A stretch of 64,000 nt of DNA from UBA1181 sp045226255 (GTDB lineage Bacteria; Bacteroidota; Bacteroidia; Bacteroidales; Paludibacteraceae): the NCBI GenBank assembly GCA_045226255.1, contig JBGVCG010000020.1, positions 62,001 to 126,000 of the forward strand, read 5' to 3'. Positions 55,006 to 62,443 of this stretch are shown here, in pieces (the stretch's first letter is position 1; the number at the start of each line of letters is the position of its first letter). The notes under the pieces were generated by a model. The model ran no database searches and was not told the DNA's origin. It saw nothing but the letters and a program-made list of their open reading frames with translations. A program made the position numbers and the translations under genes.

Positions 55006-55032
55006 AAAAAAAGGAGGGGCGAACACCCCTCC
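55006..55032 (-). terminator. Minus-strand terminator after the small barrel gene
   Basis: GGAGGGG pairs with CCCCTCC; on the minus strand it is followed by seven T. It also lies just past the plus-strand DUF4832 gene but lacks a T-run on that side. Confidence 0.75.
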
Positions 55033-55097
55033 CTAATCATTTCTATCTTTCAAAGCCTAGGAATTCACATCCCTGCGCATATAGTTCAATCTAAGTC

Positions 55098-55691
55098 TTA
55101 GAACTTAAACGTGAAACCACCTGCGAAATTCGTAAGGTTCTTCTCGTTCCAATCAGAACCGAACTCGATCTTCAGTCCGAAATGATCCGTGAAGTAATAT
55201 TTCACACCACCGTAGATGCCACCGGCATACTTACAATCGTCGAAGTCCCAGCCCGGATGGTCATTCGTAGAACCGAAGATGTTCACACCATTGGCGATAC
55301 CCATGAAGACATCCAAGTTCTTCACGAACTCGAAGTGGAAAGCAGCTCTGATCAAGATAGAGTTCTGCAACATTCCCCTTCCGCGATCCCAAACGCCTTT
55401 ATAATGGTCAATACCCCAATATGCGCCCAAATCGACAGCACCATTGTTACCGAAAGTCTTTGTCTTGATGAATCCGGAAGCCAAGCCCCAATTAGCATCT
55501 ACCGAGAACGTAGGAATCGTAGGATCCGTAGGTTCGCCACTCTCATAGTAATCAATTGGTGGCACACCGATCATAAACCCCAAATTGCAACCACCCTGTG
55601 TTACGACACCAATTTCACTAACCTTCCCACTACCTGCCATCATGTTTCCGACAAACAGAAGGGAAATAAACAATAAAAAAATCCTTTTCAT
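55098..55691 (-). CDS. Small barrel-like exported protein of the GVPP family, member 1
   Basis: A 197-residue exported protein with signal peptide (IFLLFISLLFVGNMMA). It shares with two nearby paralogs (55762 and 59855) the strings LGFMIGVPP, SGFIKTKTFGNNGAVDLGAY, HFEFVKNLDVFMG and a C-terminal aromatic ending (GGFTFKF). The pattern suggests an eight-stranded outer-membrane barrel, unlinked to any named family I recognise. The Asp-rich FDDCKYAGGIYGG loop is specific to this copy. It has its own -7 box (55708-55715) and terminator, so it is transcribed separately from its neighbour. Confidence 0.75.
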   Translation of the reverse strand: MKRIFLLFISLLFVGNMMAGSGKVSEIGVVTQGGCNLGFMIGVPPIDYYESGEPTDPTIPTFSVDANWGLASGFIKTKTFGNNGAVDLGAYWGIDHYKGVWDRGRGMLQNSILIRAAFHFEFVKNLDVFMGIANGVNIFGSTNDHPGWDFDDCKYAGGIYGGVKYYFTDHFGLKIEFGSDWNEKNLTNFAGGFTFKF

Positions 55692-55707
55692 AATACAATC
55701 GTATTTT

Positions 55708-55739
55708 CAAACTTAACAATCTCAAAAATAGAATAACAA
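55708..55739 (-). promoter_or_regulatory. Promoter of barrel gene member 1
   Basis: Minus-strand TAAGTTTG (55708-55715) with TTG (55737-55739) 21 bases upstream. Confidence 0.55.
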
Positions 55740-55761
55740 TATTACTTACACTTAAATCCAA

Positions 55762-56361
55762 TTAGAAATTGAAGGTCACACCGACAGCGAAAGGAGGCAT
55801 ATTGCCATGATCCTTACCTGCGCCAATCCAATCGCTCGAGAATTCAGCTTTCACGCCGAAACTTTCATTGAAGTGCCATTTAGCGCCCAAGTAGTTACCG
55901 AAGATACCGTCGCAATCACCATCGCTAACGCGAACATCGCCTACCTTATCGCTCACATGGATGATTGCCACACCGCCTTGGAAACCCGCATACACATCCA
56001 AATTCTGCACGAATTGGAAATGGAATCCGCAACGAAGCGCCATCGGCAATTCCCAATAAGAATGTCTATGTTCTATACCCGCCTTGTCCTCACTTTCTGT
56101 CCAATTACCATATCCAAGATATGCGCCTAGATCGATGGCACCATTTTCTCCGAAAGTCTTCGTATGGATGAAACCATCCGTTAGGCCCCACATACCATCC
56201 ACAGAAAGAGAAGGCATATTCGCATGTTTATGAGGAGGAACACCTATCATCAAGCCAAGAGAGAAATCCCCAGCGTTCGCATACTCAATCTTGCTCACAT
56301 TCGAAGCGTTGACCCCCATGAACGGAAGTACAGCCAACAGTAAAAACAATACTTTTTTCAT
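55762..56361 (-). CDS. Small barrel-like exported protein of the GVPP family, member 2
   Basis: A 199-residue exported protein, closest to member 1: signal peptide (VLFLLLAVLPFMGVNA), then SLGLMIGVPPHKHANMPSLS, DGFIHTKTFGENGAIDLGAY, CGFHFQFVQNLDVYAGFQGG and the C-terminal VGVTFNF. It appears to be a tandem duplicate of the neighbouring gene, 70 bases apart on the same strand. A perfect -7 box lies 29 bases upstream (56390-56397). His-rich and Asp-rich loops (HKHANM, RVSDGDCDGI) might bind metal; this is only suggestive. Confidence 0.75.
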   Translation of the reverse strand: MKKVLFLLLAVLPFMGVNASNVSKIEYANAGDFSLGLMIGVPPHKHANMPSLSVDGMWGLTDGFIHTKTFGENGAIDLGAYLGYGNWTESEDKAGIEHRHSYWELPMALRCGFHFQFVQNLDVYAGFQGGVAIIHVSDKVGDVRVSDGDCDGIFGNYLGAKWHFNESFGVKAEFSSDWIGAGKDHGNMPPFAVGVTFNF

Positions 56362-56389
56362 ACTATATCGATTATAAAAATTAGTGAGG

Positions 56390-56397
56390 CAAAGTTA
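56390..56397 (-). promoter_or_regulatory. -7 element of barrel gene member 2
   Basis: Minus-strand TAACTTTG, a perfect TAnnTTTG, 29 bases before the ATG. The -33 box is weak. Confidence 0.55.
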
Positions 56398-56480
56398 CAT
56401 ATTTTTTTCACAGGAACAAGACACACAAAAAAAACGATTCGGCGAAGAGCACGGCGGGGGCATTTACATGTTAGACATAT

Positions 56481-56515
56481 ATTTACTATTTAACCATTTA
56501 CAATTTACTATTTAC
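56481..56515. repeat. Heptamer tandem repeat (GTAAATN on the minus strand)
   Basis: About five consecutive 7-8 base units read on the minus strand: GTAAATA, GTAAATT, GTAAATG, GTTAAATA, GTAAATA. Confidence 0.72.
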
Positions 56516-56692
56516 AGCTAGTGCAGATACGATGATTTCTCATCAGACTCCACGAGAGCTTTCCATCCCCCCCAAAAAAAGCCAATCATGTCACATCACT
56601 CGGACAGAATGGCACGAAAGTGGACAGAAAGTTCCTTTTGTTGTTTGGAACGGGTTTTGTATTAATATAGACGACAATAAAGATTGTCAACT

Positions 56693-56761
56693 ATGATCGA
56701 AAATCATTTCGAAGAGCTACCCAGCTATGTTTTTCATAACCGAGCAACTCCGTTTAAATAA
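56693..56761 (+). CDS. Possible 22-codon leader peptide
   Basis: An ATG-started frame of 22 codons (MIENHFEELPSYVFHNRATP and two more residues) ends 32 bases before the basic peptide gene. No RBS or homology can be shown; it may be a leader peptide or chance. Confidence 0.25.
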   Translation: MIENHFEELPSYVFHNRATPFK

Positions 56762-56793
56762 AACAAATTGTTTAACTTTAAATTGGTAGTATT

Positions 56794-56904
56794 ATGAAAG
56801 GTAATGAGAAAAAGCCTAAAAAGGTGGAGAAAAAAGCAAAACACATTGCTGCTTATTTGGCAGCCGAGGAGTCAGCGTCTCATATAGATGCTAAAAAGAA
56901 ATGA
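56794..56904 (+). CDS. Tiny lysine-rich protein, 36 residues
   Basis: A 36-codon gene starting MKGNEKKPKKVEKKAKHIAA and ending in AKKK. Eleven of the first 36 residues, in fact the great majority of the charges, are Lys, with a short central Ala-rich helix (HIAAYLAAEE). It has an ATG start and a strong rho-independent terminator 3 bases after the stop codon, which argues that the unit is real and expressed. It has no signal peptide, so it is probably cytosolic, and such a basic peptide may bind nucleic acid or ribosomes. I do not recognise a named family. Confidence 0.6.
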   Translation: MKGNEKKPKKVEKKAKHIAAYLAAEESASHIDAKKK

Positions 56905-56907
56905 ACC

Positions 56908-56945
56908 GAAGGGGGTTGCCAAACAAGGCAATCCCCTTCCTTTTT
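56908..56945 (+). terminator. Terminator of the tiny basic protein gene
   Basis: GAAGGGGGTTGCC (56908-56920) pairs with GGCAATCCCCTTC (56927-56939) with one G.U pair, followed by five T. Confidence 0.92.
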
Positions 56946-57068
56946 CAGGGAACATCCCGCAACCTTTTCATTTGGACGAGGCCAATGACAATCAAACTTT
57001 CACATACCTCTAAATCAATAATTAGCAAATATCCAAATGATAAATCGCAGATAGCTAAATAATAAATA

Positions 57069-57102
57069 ATGCCACGAGGGTCACTGCGTCCCCCCGTGGC
57101 AT
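57069..57102 (-). terminator. Probable terminator of the cysteine-module gene
   Basis: ATGCCACG pairs with CGTGGCAT, extended by GGG/CCC. On the minus strand a T-rich tract follows. It lies 27 bases past the stop codon. Confidence 0.65.
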
Positions 57103-57128
57103 CATCAGAATTATGGAAACATATTAAC

Positions 57129-59039
57129 CTATCTCGTCACAAAGCCCGTCAGATCTTTGGAGAAATCAACATCAAACTCCACGCCATCCACGATGAAGTG
57201 ATATTTTTTCTCAGAGACACCTAGCACATTCGTGCTAATATCGAAGATACATAAGCATCTGCATCTTTCTCCGCTTTCCGTCGCATTGACGATGATGGTG
57301 TCGCCCTGAGCCACCACCTCCGAGCCTTTGTCTGTGCAGCAATTGAGCTCAAGGCCATAAGATTCGATGTACACTTGACCATCGAAATATCGGTAATACA
57401 CTAACGTATCCAACGTTTCAGGCCTATTAGGATAAACTTTTTCCGGAGAAGACTCCGGCATCTCCTCCTCAGACAACTGGTCACGTTGTTTCTTACATTC
57501 GCTGCTACGAGCGAAGAAACCCCTGACCACGTTAAGGATAGCGCCCTCAACGATAGTGTCCCGAGTCAGATCGACGTCGAACTCAATGGTTTCCGATGCA
57601 CGAGGAATAGAAAAATGATAAACCTTGCGTCCCAAGTTCTCCACTATCGTAGTGATATTGTATTGACAAATACATCTGCAAGGGTTGCCAATCTCTACAG
57701 GAGTGATGTATACGACACTATCCTCCACTTTAGTGATGGAACTAGCTTCGATGCAGCAATTAAGAGGCACATCATGCATGTAAACGGTTCCACTTCCAGT
57801 CTGCGGATCAAAGCGATAGGATACCAGCGTGTCCACACTGTTTTCCAGTTTCCTAGTCAATTTCTCAAATTTAGGATCGTCCTCTTCCTCCTCGAAAGAG
57901 ACGCCACAGGTGGAAGGCTTTGGCGTATAACCCCTTGGACTACCATAGAGGACAGCACCACTGACCGTCTCGCCCTCGCCAAAATATTTCGCCTCGATAT
58001 CCAAAGGAACACCATCCACGACGAAGTGCAGCAAGCTACCACCATGTCCACGAGGAATTTTCAAGTTCTCCACTCTTGAAGTGACATCATACAAGCAGTT
58101 GCAATTGCAAGGAGCATCAGCCAAATCATCCGAATACACGAAGATGGTATCATCCCTTACGATCGTCATGGCACTAATGGAGGCGCAGCAATTGAGCTCC
58201 ACATCATGGGAAACGAAGAGAATCAGGTTTTCCAATGGCTCATATCGGTAAGTCAACAACGTGTCGCCCTCCTTCCATTTTTTCAGATAACCATGGCGTG
58301 GACTGTAAGCGTTGGATTCAGTTGAAGTCTGAGCCTCTTCTGCCAGATCATTATGATTCTTGCAAGGACTGTTCTGCATGAAGACACCCCTTGGACCATC
58401 AAGGACAACGCCGGACGCACCTTGGGTCAAATCGATGTCAAACTCTTTTTTATCAAAGCCCGCGATGAAGTGATACTTGCCAGGCTCCACATCCGACAAA
58501 AGAATCGTCAAGTCATAAGCGCACATACAATCACACATCAAATATACACCCGGATTTTCAGGATCCTCCGTGCGGTATTGTCCAGGGAAGAGAGAGATGG
58601 TATCGCCCGAACGCAACATATCCACGAACCAATCCGCACAACAATCACCGCCGTTGTAGAACAGCGTGAGCTTCAAAGTCTTTTCCTTCTCGATATACTG
58701 ATAAGTAGCTAACGTATCATTCACAAAGAGCGTTTCCCCTTTCAGCTTACATTCGGACAAAGCGGAAATCGATCCACTAGCTTTCTCACTGTCAAGGAAA
58801 GATATTTGACTCACAGCGTCCAAAGAGAACCCCTGCTTCAGATACGATGACCGATTACCCGTTTTAATGTGCACCTGACGGAGAGAATCATTATGGAAGA
58901 TGGTATCATGCTTGGTAATATCCAGAATGTACGTTTTGGTCACACCATTCACATTCTCCTTCAAACACATTTTCTGTGATGCTGAAGCAGAGACTATATA
59001 CATCAATGCTATCAGACTTGCAAGTATATATTTTTTCAT
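57129..59039 (-). CDS. Exported protein with four CC...CxCxC modules
   Basis: A 636-residue exported protein: signal peptide (KKYILASLIALMYIVSASA), the short N-terminal domain also seen in the FISUMP proteins (MCLKENVNGVTKTYILDITK), then four similar modules of about 125 residues. Each has a CC pair after a strand (LNCC; GDCC in the first), a DTI strand, a C-x-C-x-C motif before an aromatic-Asp-(I/L/V)-T strand (for example CNCNCLYDVT, CRCLCIFDIS) and a YHF..DG..FD hairpin. Five conserved Cys per module suggest disulfides or a metal site. I recognise no named domain. It is transcribed with the mini sorting protein upstream (gap 4 bases). Confidence 0.78.
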   Translation of the reverse strand: MKKYILASLIALMYIVSASASQKMCLKENVNGVTKTYILDITKHDTIFHNDSLRQVHIKTGNRSSYLKQGFSLDAVSQISFLDSEKASGSISALSECKLKGETLFVNDTLATYQYIEKEKTLKLTLFYNGGDCCADWFVDMLRSGDTISLFPGQYRTEDPENPGVYLMCDCMCAYDLTILLSDVEPGKYHFIAGFDKKEFDIDLTQGASGVVLDGPRGVFMQNSPCKNHNDLAEEAQTSTESNAYSPRHGYLKKWKEGDTLLTYRYEPLENLILFVSHDVELNCCASISAMTIVRDDTIFVYSDDLADAPCNCNCLYDVTSRVENLKIPRGHGGSLLHFVVDGVPLDIEAKYFGEGETVSGAVLYGSPRGYTPKPSTCGVSFEEEEDDPKFEKLTRKLENSVDTLVSYRFDPQTGSGTVYMHDVPLNCCIEASSITKVEDSVVYITPVEIGNPCRCICQYNITTIVENLGRKVYHFSIPRASETIEFDVDLTRDTIVEGAILNVVRGFFARSSECKKQRDQLSEEEMPESSPEKVYPNRPETLDTLVYYRYFDGQVYIESYGLELNCCTDKGSEVVAQGDTIIVNATESGERCRCLCIFDISTNVLGVSEKKYHFIVDGVEFDVDFSKDLTGFVTR

Positions 59040-59043
59040 GATT

Positions 59044-59514
59044 TTATTCCTTTATAAGTTTAACAGACTGTCCATCGACTTTCAAAATATAGACGCCTTT
59101 CGCGCCGGGCAGAGTAAAGAGAACAGCCTCGCCATCTTTCGACTCCTTCAGATCGATCGTTTGTCCCAAAACAGAGAACAAACCCACCTGGGAATTCGCG
59201 GCAAGTCCTTCCACTTGAATATGTTGATTATCCAAATAAGTCACACGCACCTCATTCGATGCAACAGCTGGTATGCCAGACGGTTCCCCTGCATCAGAGA
59301 AGTAATACTTGGCAACTTTCTCGAACTGATATGCGGTAGAAGCGCTTCCGTTCACAATAAGACTATCATTCCTGTATTGGAAAACCGGAGAATCCGCCAA
59401 CACAAAAGATTTTTTAGTGAGATCCTTGAATTCAATTGTCACTACCGATGGATCAGCGAAAGCAGACCCACACAACCCCATTACGGTCAAAAATAATAAA
59501 CCCTTCTTTTTCAT
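59044..59514 (-). CDS. Small exported protein with T9SS-like C-terminal domain (mini sorting protein)
   Basis: A 156-residue exported protein with the same plan as 17280-17765. After the signal peptide (KKGLLFLTVMGLCGSAFA) come a short N-terminal domain (VVTIEFKDLTKKSFVLADSP, then a VFQYRNDSLIVNGSAS strand) and a sorting-type C-terminal domain with VRVTYLDNQHIQVEG, GVYILKVDGQ and a final KLIKE. It precedes the four-module cysteine protein by 4 bases, mirroring the mini-protein/FISUMP order at 17.3 kb. The ATG at 59514 starts the signal peptide; a longer frame to 59580 does not. Confidence 0.73.
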   Translation of the reverse strand: MKKKGLLFLTVMGLCGSAFADPSVVTIEFKDLTKKSFVLADSPVFQYRNDSLIVNGSASTAYQFEKVAKYYFSDAGEPSGIPAVASNEVRVTYLDNQHIQVEGLAANSQVGLFSVLGQTIDLKESKDGEAVLFTLPGAKGVYILKVDGQSVKLIKE

Positions 59515-59854
59515 GTTTAAAATTTTTAAGTTAATAAATACACTATATGTTCTATAAATCACAATAAATTCAACTAACAAAGTCGCCTACCCTTCCCCCT
59601 TTGGAGTAAAACATAACAAAACACCACGTTACTATCACCTCAAGCGACTCTTCGAAGATATACATATTTCTCAATTTATAAAATCTTTTTTATGAAAATC
59701 TTCACCATACAATATATTAGTTAATATACATCAATTAAAACAAGGGGATAATCACCCCACATGGATCATAAATTAAAATAAAAGCGGGACACGAGGGAAT
59801 CGAATTCCACGCACAAACATAATCAAAGGCAAGAAACTAGCAGGGAGAAAGAAA
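59515..59854. other. Intergenic region of 340 bp
   Basis: Between barrel member 3 and the mini sorting gene, both on the minus strand. A weak minus-strand hairpin (GGGG/CCCC at 59744-59758, then T-rich) may end the barrel transcript. No clear -7 box for the mini sorting gene and no coding frame is seen. Confidence 0.45.
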
Positions 59855-60541
59855 TCACTTATCCCCCAACTTGAACGATGCGAAAACAGAAATAATCGGC
59901 AAAGCGGAACCTCCGTAATGAGAACGTCCATAAGCCTCTAAACAAGCCTCGTCGTCCGTGCGCAAGAAATCATACGCAGCCTCCACCCCTAACGCGAAAT
60001 GATTGGTAAAGAACCATCTGGAACCGACATAGCCCCCTACGACAGGAAAGAAAGTGTTGGGTTCCACCTCATTCCAATGTTCAAATTGAGACTGCTCCGA
60101 ATATTTCGTAATCTCCATAAAGCTCTCCGCACAAATATTAACGCCTCCGCACACACCCGCATAAGTATCGAAATACTTCATGAATTGGAAATGGAAAGCA
60201 CTGCGGAGCGTCACGGAGCCCTGGAAAACCTTCACCTGCTGCTTTGTATTGTAGAGACCGAACTCATCCTTATAATGGCACGCCGAAAATTGGATTCCCA
60301 AGTCAACCGCACCATTTTTCCCAAACAATTCACTTGTGATAAAACCGCTTGCAATACCAGCGGAAGCAGACAAGGAAAAGCACGGGATATCCGCAGCCGC
60401 ACCAGAAGTGAAGGGAGGAACACCCACACCAACACCCAGCGTCGTTTGCCCTTTCGTGGCAATCTCAATCTCAGCGATAGAAGATGCGGAAACAGTCCAT
60501 CCAGCCAAGAGGCCCCATATAATGCAAAGAAAACGTCTCAT
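59855..60541 (-). CDS. Small barrel-like exported protein of the GVPP family, member 3
   Basis: A 228-residue exported paralog of the proteins at 55098 and 55762: signal peptide (RRFLCIIWGLLAGWTVSA), LGVGVGVPPFTSG, SGFITSELFGKNGAVDLGI, RSAFHFQFMKYFDTYAGVCG and a barrel-like C-terminus (ISVFASFKLGDK). It is about 30 residues longer, with the extra length in the region around ESFMEITKYSEQSQFEHWNE. The promoter (60564-60594) places the transcription start near 60558, so the ATG at 60541 is preferred over one at 60553. It lies about 3.5 kb from the tandem pair, separated by the cysteine-module operon. Confidence 0.75.
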   Translation of the reverse strand: MRRFLCIIWGLLAGWTVSASSIAEIEIATKGQTTLGVGVGVPPFTSGAAADIPCFSLSASAGIASGFITSELFGKNGAVDLGIQFSACHYKDEFGLYNTKQQVKVFQGSVTLRSAFHFQFMKYFDTYAGVCGGVNICAESFMEITKYSEQSQFEHWNEVEPNTFFPVVGGYVGSRWFFTNHFALGVEAAYDFLRTDDEACLEAYGRSHYGGSALPIISVFASFKLGDK

Positions 60542-60563
60542 ATCAGTAAGCATAAATCATTAA

Positions 60564-60594
60564 CAAAGATATAAATATATGGAACAATTACAAA
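60564..60594 (-). promoter_or_regulatory. Promoter of barrel gene member 3
   Basis: Minus-strand TTTG (60591-60594) and TATCTTTG (60564-60571) separated by 19 bases, a textbook Bacteroidetes promoter. Confidence 0.72.
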
Positions 60595-60624
60595 AGTCAA
60601 TGCTGTTTTTGTGCAGTCCAACAG

Positions 60625-61461
60625 CTACTCGCCTACAAAAAAACCGCAATCGGCGCACAATGGCTCGACCGCTTCTCCCCTACGGAAACCCTCCAGTATT
60701 TTTTGCGCCCTTTCCGAAGAGATTATATCAGAGAAGGATTGTGAGAAAATATTACCCAACGCCATGGCACCATTCGCGTCGAGGCAACAAGGCACCACCG
60801 TTCCATCAGACAAAATAGCCACGTGATCCCTCATCCCATAGCAGGTCCGTTTACGAATCTGAAGTTTCTTCTCGCCCGGCCATGAAAACCGAGCGGCATT
60901 CTGGAAAAATATGTGGTCGGACAATTTCTTATTCCGAACAGAAAAAGCGTCCGTCATATCCACCTTCCAAAAATCCGACATATAAGAAACGCACATACGA
61001 TTGAAGGAGGAAACCGACTCATTCACCCGATTCCACAAGCGAAGAGAGAAATAGCTATCGGAAGATTTATCATTCGCAAAAACACAAACATCCTGCAGAT
61101 ACGACAACCACTGGGATTGGGGGACATTCTCCTCCGCATCATGCAAAGATATGTTAAATTGACGGATAGACGAATGGATCAGCAAATCCCGACGACGGGA
61201 GATCAACGAACCGTTCGTAGTAAGATTAACATGGAAGCCTTGTCTATGGGTTTCCGAGAGCAACGACTCCAACTGAGGATGAAGCAACGGCTCCCCTAAA
61301 ACATGCAGATAGAGATAATCCGTATAGGGCTTAATAGAAAAAAGTATCGCCGAAAACTCTTCCGGCGATACAAATCTTTTTTCCCTTACCGATGGGCAAC
61401 AAAAACTGCAATTGAAATTACATCGGTTGGTTATTTCAACATAAATTTTCTTAAACCGCAT
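60625..61461 (-). CDS. Radical SAM/SPASM-domain protein
   Basis: A 278-residue radical SAM enzyme. The [4Fe-4S]-SAM motif is CNFNCSFC (CxxxCxxC, residues about 14-21), followed by the SAM-binding HVLGEPLLHP (GEP motif) and NLTTNGSLIS. The C-terminal SPASM-type region holds further cluster cysteines (TCYGMRDH, VVPCCLDANGAMALGN and LCADCGFF), so one or two auxiliary clusters are likely. SPASM enzymes often modify peptides or mature other proteins; the substrate is not evident. It starts 6 bases after the stop codon of a barrel protein gene, so the two are translated from one message. Confidence 0.85.
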   Translation of the reverse strand: MRFKKIYVEITNRCNFNCSFCCPSVREKRFVSPEEFSAILFSIKPYTDYLYLHVLGEPLLHPQLESLLSETHRQGFHVNLTTNGSLISRRRDLLIHSSIRQFNISLHDAEENVPQSQWLSYLQDVCVFANDKSSDSYFSLRLWNRVNESVSSFNRMCVSYMSDFWKVDMTDAFSVRNKKLSDHIFFQNAARFSWPGEKKLQIRKRTCYGMRDHVAILSDGTVVPCCLDANGAMALGNIFSQSFSDIISSERAQKILEGFRRGEAVEPLCADCGFFVGE

Positions 61462-61466
61462 TACGA

Positions 61467-62222
61467 TTAAGGATTGTACTCCAAGATACCCGTGTTATAA
61501 GCACGTTTGATTCCCTTCCAATATTGGAACTTATATCCAACAGTGAAATTAAAACCAGTTGACATGGATGTAGTAACACCCTGAGAGAAGCCTGCATTCA
61601 AATACAAACCGCTCGCCACGTTCTGGAACTCATATCCGACCTTCACTGTTGGTCCCCAATCGAACTCGTCAAGGATACCGTCTACGCCAAAAGTATTACG
61701 TTCCGTAACATCGCCCTTTCCGCAGACACCACCAGCGAAGAAGACACCCAAACCAGGGGACAACTGACCAGGACCCACATTCATGATGTTATAATACAAC
61801 ACGACAGGGACTCTGATATATCCCGCAGTATACTTCTCTGTGATTGTAAGATCTGTTGGTTGAGGTTCTACCTCTAACCCCTCTTGTTGTTGTTCCACCT
61901 CCGCAAGCACAGGAACTACCGGAGTAGTGATTTTGGAGCCCTCTAGTTGGAAAAGCACCTCTGGCTGAATAGACCAATGTTTCTCGATGATGATATCCAT
62001 CAACGCACCCGCATGGAATCCAGGCCTAACACTTGCATCGTCTATCCTAGCTGTCGCAGCGATCAACTCGGGAGAAACTCCGTAATTTGGCATCAGATCA
62101 CCATTCCACTTGGTCATATTAAAACCGCCTTCCAAACCGAAACGGACTTTAACATCCTTCTCCGCAAAAGCATTTGACGTCAACAAAAGCAACGTCGCAA
62201 GCGCAAAAACAATCTTTTTCAT
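61467..62222 (-). CDS. PorT-like outer-membrane beta-barrel protein
   Basis: A 251-residue outer-membrane protein of the PorT/OmpW-like group. It has a signal peptide (KIVFALATLLLLTSNAFA), KVRFGLEGGFNMTKWNGD, a Gly- and aromatic-rich barrel (YIRVPVVLYYNIMNVGPGQL) and a C-terminal barrel pattern. A Gln/Glu-rich loop (VEQQQEGLEVEPQPTD) is exposed between strands. Proteins of this group are common in Bacteroidetes and not linked to one role. Its stop codon is 5 bases before the radical SAM start. A good promoter (62274-62303) drives the pair. Confidence 0.8.
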   Translation of the reverse strand: MKKIVFALATLLLLTSNAFAEKDVKVRFGLEGGFNMTKWNGDLMPNYGVSPELIAATARIDDASVRPGFHAGALMDIIIEKHWSIQPEVLFQLEGSKITTPVVPVLAEVEQQQEGLEVEPQPTDLTITEKYTAGYIRVPVVLYYNIMNVGPGQLSPGLGVFFAGGVCGKGDVTERNTFGVDGILDEFDWGPTVKVGYEFQNVASGLYLNAGFSQGVTTSMSTGFNFTVGYKFQYWKGIKRAYNTGILEYNP

Positions 62223-62273
62223 GGACTATAACACAATTACTTTTTATTCAACAGAAAATACCTCTGAGTGCGA

Positions 62274-62303
62274 CAAAGTTATTTAAAAATCGTTAATAAC
62301 AAA
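62274..62303 (-). promoter_or_regulatory. Promoter of the barrel/radical-SAM operon
   Basis: Minus-strand TTTG (62300-62303) and TAACTTTG (62274-62281) separated by 18 bases. Confidence 0.65.
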
Positions 62304-62402
62304 TAAAAATGATGACGTTTTTTTCACAAATAGCGAAAAAAACATCCGATTCACGACCCTAAAATCACATTCTCAGCGCAAAAAGACAAAGAGGCGCACC
62401 CT

Positions 62403-62443
62403 AAAAATGTGAGTGAGGAGGTGTTTTTCGACACCTCTTCACA
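62403..62443 (-). terminator. Terminator of ahcY
   Basis: A strong hairpin (minus-strand GAGGTGT/ACACCTC core, flanked by pairing GTGA/TCAC) followed by five T. It begins at the ahcY stop codon. Confidence 0.82.

Larger units (their letters stand above)
56362..56692. other. Intergenic region of about 330 bp
   Basis: It contains the member 2 promoter (-7 box TAACTTTG on the minus strand, 56390-56397) and a GTAAATN repeat (56481-56515). No coding frame is supported. Confidence 0.55.

Noticed and set aside
56794..61461. RiPP system formed by the 36-residue peptide and the radical SAM enzyme
   Set aside because: The two are 3.7 kb apart on opposite strands with several unrelated genes between them, and the peptide has no Cys and few residues typically modified by SPASM enzymes. 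Nothing links them.
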